A stretch of 55,308 nt of DNA from UBA5314 sp040217815 (GCA_040217815.1 JBEHWI010000021.1:1-55308); one strand, 5' to 3'; shown: positions 32,854-41,382, counted from the stretch's first letter. Numbers and translations: made by a program. Notes: generated by a model not told the origin, from the sequence alone.

Positions 32854-34146
32854 TCATGCTTTCATGAGCTTCCCAAGCAATGGCCAGAATTCAGGGAATG
32901 ATATGTCCACTACCTCCGAGTTGTCAACGATGGTATCACCATCAGCTTTAAGCGCTGCAATAGCTGCACTCATGGCTATGCGATGATCGCCCTGGCTGTC
33001 GACCGCGGCGCCTCGCAAACCTTCCGGGCAGCCTTGAATAACGAATCCGTCCTCCAATTCTTCAATGCCAGCTCCCATTTTGCCAAGTTCGCAGCATATG
33101 GCTTTGATCCGGTCCGACTCCTTAACCCGGAGTTCCCCGGCATCTCTTACCACAGACTCTCCCTCGGCCAGGGCCATGGCCACCGCCAGGATGGGAATTT
33201 CATCGATCAAGCGGGGAATTATATCGCCTCCCACCATGGTGCCGCGCAGATGCGAATAACCGGCCACTATATCCCCTATCGGCTCTCCTCCGACAACTCG
33301 CTGGTTCTCTATGGAGATCCTGGCCCCCATGGCCTCTAAAACTTCAATCAGACCAGCCCGGGTCGGGTTTATTCCCACATCCCGGATCATTATTTCCGAT
33401 CCCGGAACGATAAGAGCCGCCACCAGGAAGAAGGCCGCCGATGATATATCCCCGGGCACCAAAAACTCCTGAGGGGTAAGTTCCTTTCCGGGCTTCAGGG
33501 TTATCTCCAATCCCTGAACCTCAATATCGGCACCCATGGCCTGCAGCATGCGCTCGGTGTGATCCCTGGACTTCTCTGGTTCAATAATCCTGGTTGGACC
33601 CCCGGCATACAGCCCGGCCAGAAGTAGAGCCGATTTAACCTGGGCACTGGCAACCGGCATGCGGTAGGTTATCCCCTTAAGGTTTTCACTGCCCTTAATG
33701 GCCAGGGGAGGATAAAAGCCTCCGGCTCTCCCCCAGATCTCTGCGCCCATGGCTGTCAAAGGTTCAATTACCCTGCGCATGGGCCGCCGGTTGAGTGAAT
33801 GGTCCCCGCTCATAAGTGATAAAAAGCGCTGACCGGCCAGCAAGCCGCTCAATAGGCGCATGGTTGTTCCGGAATTGCCGCAGTCCAAAATTCCTGCCGG
33901 TTCGTTCAGACCATGCAAGCCCTTTCCCTCTACAACCATTGGCCCGCTCCGGTCAATTACTTCAATTCCCAGAGTGCGCATACACCCGCAGGTTGAGAGA
34001 GTGTCACCGGCTCGCAGGAAATTATTGACTCTTCCCATTCCCTTACCCAGGCCTGAAAAAATAATAGAGCGATGGGATATTGATTTGTCGGGAGCCACTA
34101 AAAGTTCGCCCTTTAGCGGCCTATGGCATTCACTTACCCTTTCCAT
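32854..34146 (-). CDS. aroA: 3-phosphoshikimate 1-carboxyvinyltransferase (EPSP synthase)
   Basis: Sixth step of the shikimate route. APDKSISHRSIIFSGLGKG at residues 18-36 (Lys-rich substrate site), LDCGNSGTTMRLLSGLLAG (about 87-105) and RVKESDRIKAICCELGKMG (about 340-358) are the classic motifs; 430 aa. ATG 34146 follows AAGGGGTGTG. It continues tyrA with an 11-bp gap and ends in a terminator. Confidence 0.96.
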   Translation of the reverse strand: MERVSECHRPLKGELLVAPDKSISHRSIIFSGLGKGMGRVNNFLRAGDTLSTCGCMRTLGIEVIDRSGPMVVEGKGLHGLNEPAGILDCGNSGTTMRLLSGLLAGQRFLSLMSGDHSLNRRPMRRVIEPLTAMGAEIWGRAGGFYPPLAIKGSENLKGITYRMPVASAQVKSALLLAGLYAGGPTRIIEPEKSRDHTERMLQAMGADIEVQGLEITLKPGKELTPQEFLVPGDISSAAFFLVAALIVPGSEIMIRDVGINPTRAGLIEVLEAMGARISIENQRVVGGEPIGDIVAGYSHLRGTMVGGDIIPRLIDEIPILAVAMALAEGESVVRDAGELRVKESDRIKAICCELGKMGAGIEELEDGFVIQGCPEGLRGAAVDSQGDHRIAMSAAIAALKADGDTIVDNSEVVDISFPEFWPLLGKLMKA

Positions 34147-34157
34147 TTACACACCCC

Positions 34158-35237
34158 TTACCGCAGCCAGGCTTTGATGCCCCGGGCCTGCAGGGCCTGT
34201 ACGGCCTCCTCGGCTTGCTCGCTGCTAGCTACTCCCAGGCGGATGGTTCCTCCATCCCCTTCCCGGACCCGAAGTATTTCTATATCAACAATATTAATGT
34301 CCTCCTGGTCCAGTATTATTCCGAGCTGCCCGATTACTCCGGGGCGGTCCGGGACGATACAGACCAGGTCATGGCAAAATGGAATCAGTCCTTTTCTGAG
34401 TTTAGGAATGCTGTCGCGAATGTTTTTGGCCTTTTCCAGCTGTATTTTAAAGCTCTCCCGGTCATTTTTCTCCAGGGCATTTTTCAGCTCGTTCAAGCGT
34501 TCCCCCAGGGCATTCAGCTGCCGTATTATCGGTTCCCGGTTCGAAAAAGCGATGTTTTCCCACAAGTCCGGATTGGAAGAGGCTATCCGGGTGGTATCCC
34601 GGAATCCGCCCGCGGCCAGCATCAACTCTTCCTGCCGCCCTTCGGTAAGCTCCACCAGGGCTACAGCGGCCAGGTGTGGTATATGGCTCACCGTGGCTAC
34701 CAGTTCGTCGTGCCGGGCTGCTTCCATATGCTTAATACGCGCGCCGGTGCTGGCCAGGATGTTCTCTAGAATCCGCACCATCTCCTGCGGCGTATCAGGT
34801 TGTGCAGTCAGGACATAAACCGCATTTTCAAACAAATAGCGGTCCGCTCCGGCTATCCCTTGAGTTTCGGCTCCGGCCATGGGATGCCCGCCAATGGCGT
34901 GAACGCCGGAAGGCAGGGTGGCAAAAAGCTCCATCACCTGAACTTTGGTGCTGCCTACATCAGTGAGCAGGGCGCCGGGTTTTAAAACCGGGGTTATTTG
35001 TTCTATTACCGAATTATACACCCCCAAGGGGGTGCAGATAATTATTACATCCGCCTCTTTAGCGCCTTCCAGAAGCCCGGTCTTTTTATCAACCGCTCCA
35101 ATGGCGGCCGCCGTGTCACAGGCAGCCTCATCATGATCAAATCCCGCTATAGATTCAACGTGCGGGCTCTCCCGCAAGGCCAGGCCCAGCGAACCGCCAA
35201 TTAATCCAAGCCCGATCAAAAAGACCTTTTTCTTCAT
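34158..35237 (-). CDS. tyrA: Prephenate dehydrogenase with C-terminal ACT domain
   Basis: Oxidative decarboxylation of prephenate to 4-hydroxyphenylpyruvate. VFLIGLGLIGGSLGLALRE (NAD loop, residues 4-22), IGGHPMAGAETQGIAGAD (HPMAG motif, about 115-132) and VSHIPHLAAVAL (catalytic His region). An ACT domain from about 290 (VPDRPGVIGQLGIILDQ) suggests tyrosine feedback. The start overlaps the DAHP synthase stop (ATGA). Confidence 0.95.
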   Translation of the reverse strand: MKKKVFLIGLGLIGGSLGLALRESPHVESIAGFDHDEAACDTAAAIGAVDKKTGLLEGAKEADVIIICTPLGVYNSVIEQITPVLKPGALLTDVGSTKVQVMELFATLPSGVHAIGGHPMAGAETQGIAGADRYLFENAVYVLTAQPDTPQEMVRILENILASTGARIKHMEAARHDELVATVSHIPHLAAVALVELTEGRQEELMLAAGGFRDTTRIASSNPDLWENIAFSNREPIIRQLNALGERLNELKNALEKNDRESFKIQLEKAKNIRDSIPKLRKGLIPFCHDLVCIVPDRPGVIGQLGIILDQEDINIVDIEILRVREGDGGTIRLGVASSEQAEEAVQALQARGIKAWLR

Positions 35238-36268
35238 GCCAGGTCTTCTCCATCTTTTTCAACCTCACCCAATGCTTCAATAAGGCGCTTTACTTTCCTG
35301 GAAAGCCGGTTGAAATTCTCCGGGGTCAATGATTGGGGCCCGTCGGAAAGCGCTTCGCTGGGATTCTGGTGCACTTCGATAATCAACCCGTCACACCCGG
35401 CCCCTACAGCGGCCAGGGCCATTGGCTCAACCAGCTTCCATTTGCCGGTGCCATGACTGGGATCTACAATTATGGGCAGATGGGTCAGCTGTTTGATCAG
35501 AGGTATCGCGCTCAAATCCAGGGTATTGCGGGTGTATTTTTCAAAGGTGCGAATGCCCCGCTCACACATGACCACCCGGGGATTGCCGCTGGATATGATG
35601 TATTCGGCAGCCATTATCCATTCTTCAACCGTAGCCGAAGGACCTCGTTTTAATAAGACCGGCTTATCGATTTTGCCCAGTTCCCGAAGCAGGAAAAAGT
35701 TCTGCATATTGCGGGCTCCCACCTGCAGCATGTCAGTGTACTGGGCCACCATTTCAACCAATCGTGGATCGACTATTTCGGTAACCACCGGCAGACCGGT
35801 GATCTCCCGCGCTTCTGCCAGTATCTCCAGGCCCTCCAACTCCAGACCCTGAAATGCATAGGGAGATGTTCTGGGTTTAAAAGCTCCTCCCCGGAGCATT
35901 GTGGCGCCCGCTTCTTTCACCATGCAGGCGATTTCTAGGAATTTATCGCGGCCTTCCACGGCGCAGGGACCGGCTATGATCTGAAAATCGCCATCTCCGA
36001 TAACTCGACCGCCGACCTGAACTACGGTCGGTTCACTGCGAAATTCCTTAGAAGTGAGTTTGAAGGGCTGAAGGATGGGTACCACCTTATCCACCCCGGG
36101 AAGGGTTTCAAAAAGGTCCATGTCTTCCTGGGTCCTCTCGCCAATGGCGCCGATAATGGTGCGTTCAACCCCCTGGGAGAGATGGATCAAAAATCCACGC
36201 GCCTGCAGTTTTTCAGTTACTTGATCGATTTTGTCCTGACCGGAATTCTTCTCCATTACGATAATCAT
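35234..36268 (-). CDS. aroF: DAHP synthase (type I beta) with N-terminal ferredoxin-like regulatory domain
   Basis: Condenses PEP and erythrose 4-phosphate at the head of the shikimate route. The first about 75 residues (MIIVMEKNSGQDKIDQVTEKL...) form the ferredoxin-like regulatory domain. The KDO8P-synthase-like barrel follows: AGPCAVEGRDKFLEIA, LRGGAFKPRTSPYAFQGL, QVGARNMQNFFLLRELG, CERGIRTFEKYTRNTLDLSA and VDPSHGTGKWKL. 344 aa. AAGGAGG precedes the ATG. A second, shorter copy follows upstream at 36447. Confidence 0.95.
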   Translation of the reverse strand: MIIVMEKNSGQDKIDQVTEKLQARGFLIHLSQGVERTIIGAIGERTQEDMDLFETLPGVDKVVPILQPFKLTSKEFRSEPTVVQVGGRVIGDGDFQIIAGPCAVEGRDKFLEIACMVKEAGATMLRGGAFKPRTSPYAFQGLELEGLEILAEAREITGLPVVTEIVDPRLVEMVAQYTDMLQVGARNMQNFFLLRELGKIDKPVLLKRGPSATVEEWIMAAEYIISSGNPRVVMCERGIRTFEKYTRNTLDLSAIPLIKQLTHLPIIVDPSHGTGKWKLVEPMALAAVGAGCDGLIIEVHQNPSEALSDGPQSLTPENFNRLSRKVKRLIEALGEVEKDGEDLA

Positions 36269-36301
36269 CTGTGCGTCCTCCTTGCTGGGTCAGGAACGGG
36301 A

Positions 36302-36338
36302 AAATAAAAAGCCACAGGCGAAATTCACCAATGGCTTT
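36302..36338 (-). terminator. Hairpin with U-run between the two DAHP synthase genes
   Basis: AAGCCA ... TGGCTT stem with inner GGTGAA/TTCGCC pairing, followed by TTTTTATTTT. It ends the upstream aroF copy and sits only 34 bp before the next ATG, so it may act as an attenuator for the downstream aroF-tyrA-aroA genes. Confidence 0.65.
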
Positions 36339-36446
36339 GAATCCATGGCCAATATTTTCCACCATCCTGCCGTACTACAATTTTTTAGCCGCTCTACACG
36401 TGAGCCTACCATCCTACAATAAAAAGAATACCATGAAGCCTTGATT

Positions 36447-37280
36447 TCAATCAATGATTTTCTGCTCAAGCCCCACCAACTCTTGAAGCTGCCTGAACAG
36501 CAATTGATAATTGTCCGGAGTTAGAGACTGCTTCCCATCTGACAGAGCCCTATCCGGCTCCTGGTGCACTTCAACCATGACTCCATCCGCCCCGGCAGCT
36601 ACAGCGGCCTTGGCTACCGGAATGACCATTTTCCATTTTCCTGTGGCGTGGCTGGGATCGACAATTACCGGCAAATGGGTCAGTTCTTTGACCAGTACTA
36701 CCGCTCCGATGTCGACGGTGTTCCTGGTATACGGTTCAAAAGTCCTTATCCCTCTTTCACACAGAATGATCCGGGCATTGCCTTCGCTCAAGATATATTC
36801 AGCGGCCAGCAGCCATTCTTCAATCGTGGCAGAGAGACCGCGTTTTAAAAGGATTGGTTTGTCAACCTGACCCAACTCCTCCAGCAGAGAATAGTTCTGC
36901 ATGTTGCGGCTGCCCACCTGAAACATATCGACATAGGGATATAATGCTTCCAAGTCGCGCACATCCAGGACCTCACTTACGACCGGCATCTCGGTTAAGG
37001 CACGGGCTTCCTTAAGTACCTCCAGGCCCTCCCGCCCCATTCCTTTGAAAGAATAGGGCGAAGTGCGCGGCTTAAAAAGCCCCCCCCTTAAAATATGGGC
37101 GCCGGACCTGGCTAAGAACTCGGCTACTGCCAGGAAGTCAGCTCGGTTTTCAACCGCGCAGGGTCCCGCTATTACTGTGCAATAACCCTGTCCCACAATA
37201 ACCCGCCGCTTCCCGGCTGATACTTCAATATGCGTATCCTGGGGCTGGTATTCCCGGGAAGCCAGCTTAAAAGGCTTCAT
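36447..37280 (-). CDS. aroF: Second DAHP synthase (type I beta), without the usual N-terminal regulatory domain (277 aa)
   Basis: The catalytic barrel is complete: AGPCAVENRADFLAVAEF, ILRGGLFKPRTSPYSFKG, QVGSRNMQNYSLLEELG, CERGIRTFEPYTRNTVDIGA and VDPSHATGKWKM. It begins MKPFKLASREYQP, i.e. at the end of the regulatory segment found in the other copy (QPFKLTSKEFRS), so the ferredoxin-like domain is missing, not frameshifted. Such a form is expected to be insensitive to the feedback exerted through that domain. Both copies have all the key residues seen here. Tandem duplication followed by domain loss is the simplest explanation. Confidence 0.93.
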   Translation of the reverse strand: MKPFKLASREYQPQDTHIEVSAGKRRVIVGQGYCTVIAGPCAVENRADFLAVAEFLARSGAHILRGGLFKPRTSPYSFKGMGREGLEVLKEARALTEMPVVSEVLDVRDLEALYPYVDMFQVGSRNMQNYSLLEELGQVDKPILLKRGLSATIEEWLLAAEYILSEGNARIILCERGIRTFEPYTRNTVDIGAVVLVKELTHLPVIVDPSHATGKWKMVIPVAKAAVAAGADGVMVEVHQEPDRALSDGKQSLTPDNYQLLFRQLQELVGLEQKIID

Positions 37281-37322
37281 AAAGCTCTTTCACTCCTGCC
37301 ATTAAAAACTATCACATCTACC

Positions 37323-37351
37323 ATAATAGCATTAGTAAAAACAAAGTGCGA
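37323..37351 (-). promoter_or_regulatory. Possible promoter of the second DAHP synthase gene
   Basis: TCGCAC (37351-37346) and TATTAT (37328-37323) with a 17-nt spacer, about 43 bp before the ATG. The -35 match is poor. The rest of 37281-37579 is occupied by a MITE-like element. Confidence 0.4.
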
Positions 37352-37401
37352 CATGCTTTAACCATAGCTGGCAGTCACCTCAAGTCACCTGCTATATCGC
37401 T

Positions 37402-37523
37402 AGTACAACGTTGTGTATTTTATATTAGCGTATGTAATACTGGACGTATTTTAATTGACGACAACGCAGTAATTCGGAAAGATCCACTCCAATTATGGGT
37501 ATGAATACCGGGAACGTTGTACT
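37402..37523. mobile_element. MITE-like element, copy 3 (AGTACAACGTT ends)
   Basis: 122 bp with ends AGTACAACGTTGTGTATTTT and (inverted) AGTACAACGTTCCCGGTATT. Core in the plus orientation at 37439-37470. The right half (AATTCGG...ATTATGGGTATGAATA) aligns with that of copy 1. It lies between divergent transcription units. Confidence 0.8.
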
Positions 37524-37579
37524 GGTATCTGGTGAAATATGCTATATTGGGGGCATGAATATCGACAGGGAGTGATTCT

Positions 37580-38425
37580 ATGGCAAACGATATGCTGCGC
37601 CTGGGCATTGTGCAGATGGATGTAGGATTGGAAAAAGAACGCAACCTGGACCGGGCGGCCCAAATGGTCAGTGATGCTGCAATCCGTGGTGCTAAAATAG
37701 TTGTACTGCCGGAGATCTTTAACTCACCCTACATCGCACGCCGTTTCCCGGAATACGCCGAATCCTATCCCGGTCCAAGCACCGAACTGCTCTCTGAACT
37801 GGCCCGCCAACACCGCCTCATCCTGGTGGGAGGCTCGATACCGGAACGGGACGAAGGCGGCGCCCTTTACAATACCTCTTTCACATTTGGACCCGATGGC
37901 ACTATCATCGGCCGGCACCGCAAATTACACCTGTTTGACATCGACATCCCCGGTAAAATGACCTTCAAGGAATCCGCCACTCTGGCTCCAGGCAGCGATT
38001 TTCAAATAATACGGCATGAAGGCCTTTGTTTTGCGGTATTTATATGCTATGATGTGCGCTTCCCCGAACTGGCCCGATGGGCAGCTCTGCAAGGTGCTCA
38101 AATTCTGGTCATTCCGGCTGCTTTCAACCGCACTACCGGTCCTTTACATTGGGATCTGCTAATGCGCAGCCGGGCGGTTGACAACCAGGTCTTTGTGGCA
38201 GCCGCTTCTCCAGCCTTCAATCCCCAGGCTTCGTATGGGACCTGGGGCCATTCCATGGTGGTTGATCCATGGGGAAGAATACAGGCTCAGGCAGGCGATG
38301 AAGAGGAGCTTATGGTATTGGACCTGGATATGTCTCTGATCGACGAAGTGCGCGCTCAGATTCCGGTAATGCAGCAGCGGCGAACCGACCTCTATAATTT
38401 GCTTCTAAAAGGTACCGGCAGATGA
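37580..38425 (+). CDS. Carbon-nitrogen hydrolase, omega-amidase (Nit2)-like (281 aa)
   Basis: Nitrilase-superfamily amidase. Catalytic triad Glu in VLPEIFNSPY (about residue 48), Lys in GRHRKLHLFDIDIPGK and Cys in FICYDVRFPEL are all present. The FNSPY and LFDIDIPGKM sequences point to the omega-amidase (alpha-ketoglutaramate/alpha-ketosuccinamate) branch. ATG at 37580 is preceded by ACAGGGAGTG. It is followed 38 bp later by yjbQ on the same strand. Confidence 0.9.
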   Translation: MANDMLRLGIVQMDVGLEKERNLDRAAQMVSDAAIRGAKIVVLPEIFNSPYIARRFPEYAESYPGPSTELLSELARQHRLILVGGSIPERDEGGALYNTSFTFGPDGTIIGRHRKLHLFDIDIPGKMTFKESATLAPGSDFQIIRHEGLCFAVFICYDVRFPELARWAALQGAQILVIPAAFNRTTGPLHWDLLMRSRAVDNQVFVAAASPAFNPQASYGTWGHSMVVDPWGRIQAQAGDEEELMVLDLDMSLIDEVRAQIPVMQQRRTDLYNLLLKGTGR

Positions 38426-38463
38426 CGATATAATAAGCAAGAGCAATTTCAAGGAGGTAGATC

Positions 38464-38877
38464 ATGAAATCTTATACCGATTACCTGTGGTTTAATACGG
38501 AAAGACGGCGCGAGTATATCTGCATCACGGATTTGCTTCAAAGCGCCCTGGAAAAAAGCGGCATTCGCGAGGGAATGCTGCTGGTCAGTGCCATGCATAT
38601 AACCGCGGGAATATATGTGAATGATGATGAAGCAGGAATAATCAGGGATCTGGATAATCTTCTGGACGGCCTGGCTCCCCTGGGCCAGGATTATTATCAT
38701 CACCGGACCGGTGAAGATAATGGTGACGCCCACTTGAAAAGCCTGCTCCTTCATCATCAGGTAATTATACCGGTAACCGGCGGCAAACTCGATCTGGGTC
38801 CCTGGCAGCAGGTTTTTTATGCAGAATTCGACGGGCGCAGGAAAAAACGGGTGGTCATAAAAATCATTGGAGAGTAG
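38464..38877 (+). CDS. yjbQ: YjbQ family protein (137 aa)
   Basis: Secondary thiamine-phosphate synthase enzyme family (UPF0047). Motifs: SAMHITAGIYVNDDEAGIIRDL, HHRTGEDNGDAHLKSLLLHHQ and GPWQQVFYAEFDGRRKKRVV, matching the ITxxxxxNxxE and H-(N/R)-TGED(N)-HLK pattern. Length 137 aa is normal. The stop TAG (38875-38877) is the first three bases of a solo TAGTACAACGTT sequence like the MITE ends. The true biochemical role of the family is unsettled. Confidence 0.9.
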   Translation: MKSYTDYLWFNTERRREYICITDLLQSALEKSGIREGMLLVSAMHITAGIYVNDDEAGIIRDLDNLLDGLAPLGQDYYHHRTGEDNGDAHLKSLLLHHQVIIPVTGGKLDLGPWQQVFYAEFDGRRKKRVVIKIIGE

Positions 38878-38887
38878 TACAACGTTT
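38875..38887. repeat. Solo MITE-end sequence at the yjbQ stop
   Basis: TAGTACAACGTTT is identical over 12 bases to the left end of copy 1 but no matching inverted end or core was seen before the aroH end at 38898. It supplies the yjbQ TAG stop. It may be the remnant of an excised element. Confidence 0.5.
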
Positions 38888-38897
38888 GGAACTATTA

Positions 38898-39293
38898 TCA
38901 ACCTACCGGACCGTCCCCGGATTGATTGCCGGCGAGGTCGTTCCTTAAGTTCCGGGCATCTCTAAGATAAACATGTTTTATTTCATCCTGCTCCTGGCTG
39001 GTGTTTATATGTATCAGAATGCGTATGCAAAGGCCGACTGCTCCCGATACATCGATCTCCTGAAAGCACATAAGAGGCACCCTGTCCCATCCCATGGCCC
39101 GAGCGGCCACGGCCGGAAAGGCCGAATTAATATCAGGTGTTACACTGAAAAACACGCTGGCGATATCCTCCACTGCAAAGCCGTTTTGCTCCTGAATAGC
39201 CTGCAGCAATTCACGGGTTGACGACCAGATCTCGTCTTCTCGATCCTCACTTATGGTAATCGCTCCTCTGATTCCTCTAAGCGTCATGGGCAT
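38898..39293 (-). CDS. aroH: Chorismate mutase, AroH type (131 aa)
   Basis: Converts chorismate to prephenate. RGIRGAITISED at residues 6-17, TRELLQAIQEQNGF, SVFFSVTPDINSAFPAVAARAMGW, RVPLMCFQEIDVSGA and the C-terminal HVYLRDARNLRNDL motif match the monofunctional trimeric AroH family. 131 aa. ATG 39293 follows AAAGGG. Located 16 bp after the HutP-like gene and probably co-transcribed with it. Confidence 0.93.
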   Translation of the reverse strand: MPMTLRGIRGAITISEDREDEIWSSTRELLQAIQEQNGFAVEDIASVFFSVTPDINSAFPAVAARAMGWDRVPLMCFQEIDVSGAVGLCIRILIHINTSQEQDEIKHVYLRDARNLRNDLAGNQSGDGPVG

Positions 39294-39309
39294 TTTTATT
39301 TCCCTTTCT

Positions 39310-39747
39310 TTAGCTGCCCGGAGCGGAATAAGCCGCCCGGTGTCCCAGTCCTATGGCTACTTCATCGAGGTGTAGCAAACCTATGCCGGAAAAGATGGCC
39401 ACACTGATATGGTCCCGGTAGCGAGCTATGCCTATTTTTCCGCCCACATTGAGACCCAAGGCCTTGTTCATAATCTGGGTAATGGCTTCCCGGGTGGCCC
39501 CGGCCACCGCTCCTTCGTCGGCATGGGTGTCCTTGATTACCCCTTCCCGCTTGGCGGCCACCACGGCTCGCTCCACCATTTTTCCGACTGAGCTGATAAA
39601 CTCCCCGCCAAAGTCAACCGCCACCGCTTTGATCCCGTATTCTTCGAAAAGGTCTTTTTTAAGCTGAGCCTCTTCGGGACGCGAAGAACTCATCGCCAGT
39701 TTGATCGCTGCTATCGCTACTAGCTTGCTTCCCACTTCCATATCCAT
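39310..39747 (-). CDS. HutP family RNA-binding regulator-like protein (145 aa)
   Basis: Conserved blocks VGSKLVAIAAIKLAMSSSRPEE, VDFGGEFISSVGKMVERAVVAAKREG, THADEGAVAGATREAI and RYRDHISVAIFSGIGLLHLDEVAIGLGHRA match the clostridial HutP family. His residues in THADEG and GLGHRA lie where HutP binds Mg2+ and histidine. Bacillus HutP is a histidine-dependent antiterminator, but no hut catabolic genes are nearby. Gene order suggests a link with chorismate mutase. It may act on another transcript. Confidence 0.85.
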   Translation of the reverse strand: MDMEVGSKLVAIAAIKLAMSSSRPEEAQLKKDLFEEYGIKAVAVDFGGEFISSVGKMVERAVVAAKREGVIKDTHADEGAVAGATREAITQIMNKALGLNVGGKIGIARYRDHISVAIFSGIGLLHLDEVAIGLGHRAAYSAPGS

Positions 39748-39838
39748 GCTCTCCTTGTTCCTACTTTCGGCCTGCCGGCTGAAACGCTGAAATCATCAGC
39801 TGGCATTAGTAAGCAGGCCGCCAACCGGCTGCCCCGTA

Positions 39839-39922
39839 AGTAGTCTGCAACACCTAAAACTTTAGTTCCCGCCGGCCAAATTCTCGGCGGATAACCTATA
39901 CTTTTAGATGTTGCAGACTACT
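39839..39922. mobile_element. Short MITE-like palindrome (AGTAGTCTGCAACA ends)
   Basis: 84 bp, mostly an inverted repeat: AGTAGTCTGCAACACCTAAAA and its near-perfect inverted copy (one mismatch at the arm tip). The inner part CTTTAGTTCCCGCCGGCCAAATT resembles the left inner arm of copy 5 (CTTTAGTTACCACCGGCCAAATTT). It lacks the shared core and could be an internally deleted member with a third type of end. Confidence 0.65.
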
Positions 39923-39926
39923 AGGA

Positions 39927-40442
39927 TTATTTTACTATTATTTTACCCACCATGACTATACCCTGGTTGGCCTGGTATACCTGGTTTTTCTCCGGGTAGG
40001 CCACATTGGACGAAGTATCTTTAATTGAAAAGCTCACCGGGAAGCTGTAAAAAGTGGTGTCAATTTCTACAATATCCCCGGCAGCCAGCTCCAAACGCAT
40101 GTCTTTTTCGGTAAACTCGCGATAAGGGCGGTGATTTACCAGTATAACCGCCCTGGGCAGTGAGCTAAAACGTTCGATAGATATGGTTAGTTGGGCCTGG
40201 GGCGACTCCCGGGCAGCCTTTTCGTCCGAGCTGTCGTTTTGAACTGACGGAGTCAGGTCCTCACTTTTGTTTAAAGCCGGTTGTCCGATGTACTGCCCTT
40301 CCAGCCTTTCGCCGAGGCTCAAATAAAGACGCAGGTCGTCCCTGGTCATCAGTCCCTGAACAACCACCAGAGCCACCAGGAATATGACAATGATCCGGAT
40401 AAGGTATTTTTCAACCAAGTTTATATATTTTTTCAAGGCCAT
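39927..40442 (-). CDS. Membrane-anchored hypothetical protein (171 aa)
   Basis: One N-terminal membrane helix (IRIIVIFLVALVVVQGLM) and a predicted extracytoplasmic domain: a variable linker (about residues 55-85) followed by a beta-rich region (RAVILVNHRPYREFTEKDMRLELAAGDIVEIDTT). This resembles small membrane proteins near ispH/spore genes in some Clostridia, but I cannot name a family. It follows larB (same strand) across 47 bp, possibly as one operon. Confidence 0.65.
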   Translation of the reverse strand: MALKKYINLVEKYLIRIIVIFLVALVVVQGLMTRDDLRLYLSLGERLEGQYIGQPALNKSEDLTPSVQNDSSDEKAARESPQAQLTISIERFSSLPRAVILVNHRPYREFTEKDMRLELAAGDIVEIDTTFYSFPVSFSIKDTSSNVAYPEKNQVYQANQGIVMVGKIIVK

Positions 40443-40489
40443 CCCCCCGGCACAGGTTTTCGTTCTATATTATGCCGGGGCCTACCTGA

Positions 40490-41242
40490 TTATCCATGGC
40501 TGCTTGTCAAAATAGCACAGGCCATAGCCGCTGCTCCGTAGCCGTTGTCAATGTTTACTACTGCCACTCCGCTGGCGCAGCTGTTCAACATGGCCAGGAG
40601 GGCGGCCAACCCGCCAAAACTTGCCCCATACCCGACGCTGGTCGGCACTGCGATTATCGGTTTGCGAGTCAAACCTCCCACTACACTGGCCAGGGCCCCT
40701 TCCATACCAGCCACAACGATGACCACCCCGGCCTGATTGATCCTGGGGAGGACATCGAGCAGGCGGTGCAGGCCGGCAATGCCCACATCATAAGCCCGGT
40801 CAACTTTTGCCCCCATTACCTCCAGGCAGGTCGCCGCCTCTTCCGCCACTGGCAGGTCCGCCGTTCCGGCCGATAATACAAGCACCTGGCCCAGCGTCGG
40901 TTCATCATTGCCCTTAAGATAAATTACCCGGCCCAACTCATTATATCGGACCCCGGGCAGTTCCTTTAACACCGTTTGATAAAGCCCCGGTTCGGCCCTG
41001 GTACCCAGTACACTGTGATTTCTTTCGGCCAGGGAGTTAAAAATGGCCGCAACCTGCTCAGGGGTCTTGCCGGAGCAGAATACCACTTCAGGAAAGTTGT
41101 CGCGCAGGGAACGGTGATGATCGACCCGGGCGAAGCCCAGATCTTCAAAAGGCATGGTTCCAATCAACTCGCAGGCCTGGTCCGGGCTCTTTTCTCCTCT
41201 TTGCACCTGTTCCAGCAGTTTTAAAAGTTTAATTCGATCCAC
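40490..41242 (-). CDS. larB: Nickel-pincer cofactor biosynthesis protein LarB
   Basis: LarB carboxylates/hydrolyses nicotinic acid adenine dinucleotide for the Ni-pincer cofactor of lactate racemase-type enzymes. The N-terminal helix (LLEQVQRGEKSPDQACELI), the middle LGRAEPGLYQTVLKELPG-like segment and the C-terminal AIR-carboxylase-like TADLPVAEEAATCLEVMG, RKPIIAVPTSVGYGASFGG and GVAVVNIDNGYGAAAMA match the family. 250 aa. Neither larC nor larE is in this window, so pathway completeness cannot be judged. Confidence 0.92.
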   Translation of the reverse strand: MDRIKLLKLLEQVQRGEKSPDQACELIGTMPFEDLGFARVDHHRSLRDNFPEVVFCSGKTPEQVAAIFNSLAERNHSVLGTRAEPGLYQTVLKELPGVRYNELGRVIYLKGNDEPTLGQVLVLSAGTADLPVAEEAATCLEVMGAKVDRAYDVGIAGLHRLLDVLPRINQAGVVIVVAGMEGALASVVGGLTRKPIIAVPTSVGYGASFGGLAALLAMLNSCASGVAVVNIDNGYGAAAMACAILTSSHG

Positions 41243-41350
41243 TATCAGTGCCCCCTACCCAAAACCTTTTTAATTCTTATTAAATAATAACAGGGCCGGC
41301 CGCAATTTAATACACGCTTAAAGTCCGAAGACTACCGCCCTGGTAATAGA

Positions 41351-41382
41351 AAAGCGCCGCCTTAAGGTTGTAAGGCTGGCGC
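41351..41382 (-). terminator. Intrinsic terminator after the 2-oxoacid oxidoreductase operon
   Basis: GCGCCAGCCTT/AAGGCGGCGC stem (near-perfect) followed by TTTTC on the minus strand, 44 bp after the stop of the gamma-subunit gene. Confidence 0.75.

Noticed and set aside
36340..36446. Possible T-box leader before the regulated aroF copy (AGGATGGTAGG resembles the T-box motif)
   Set aside because: The leader is too short for stem I with a specifier, and the motif does not match the AGGGTGGNACCGCG core well enough.
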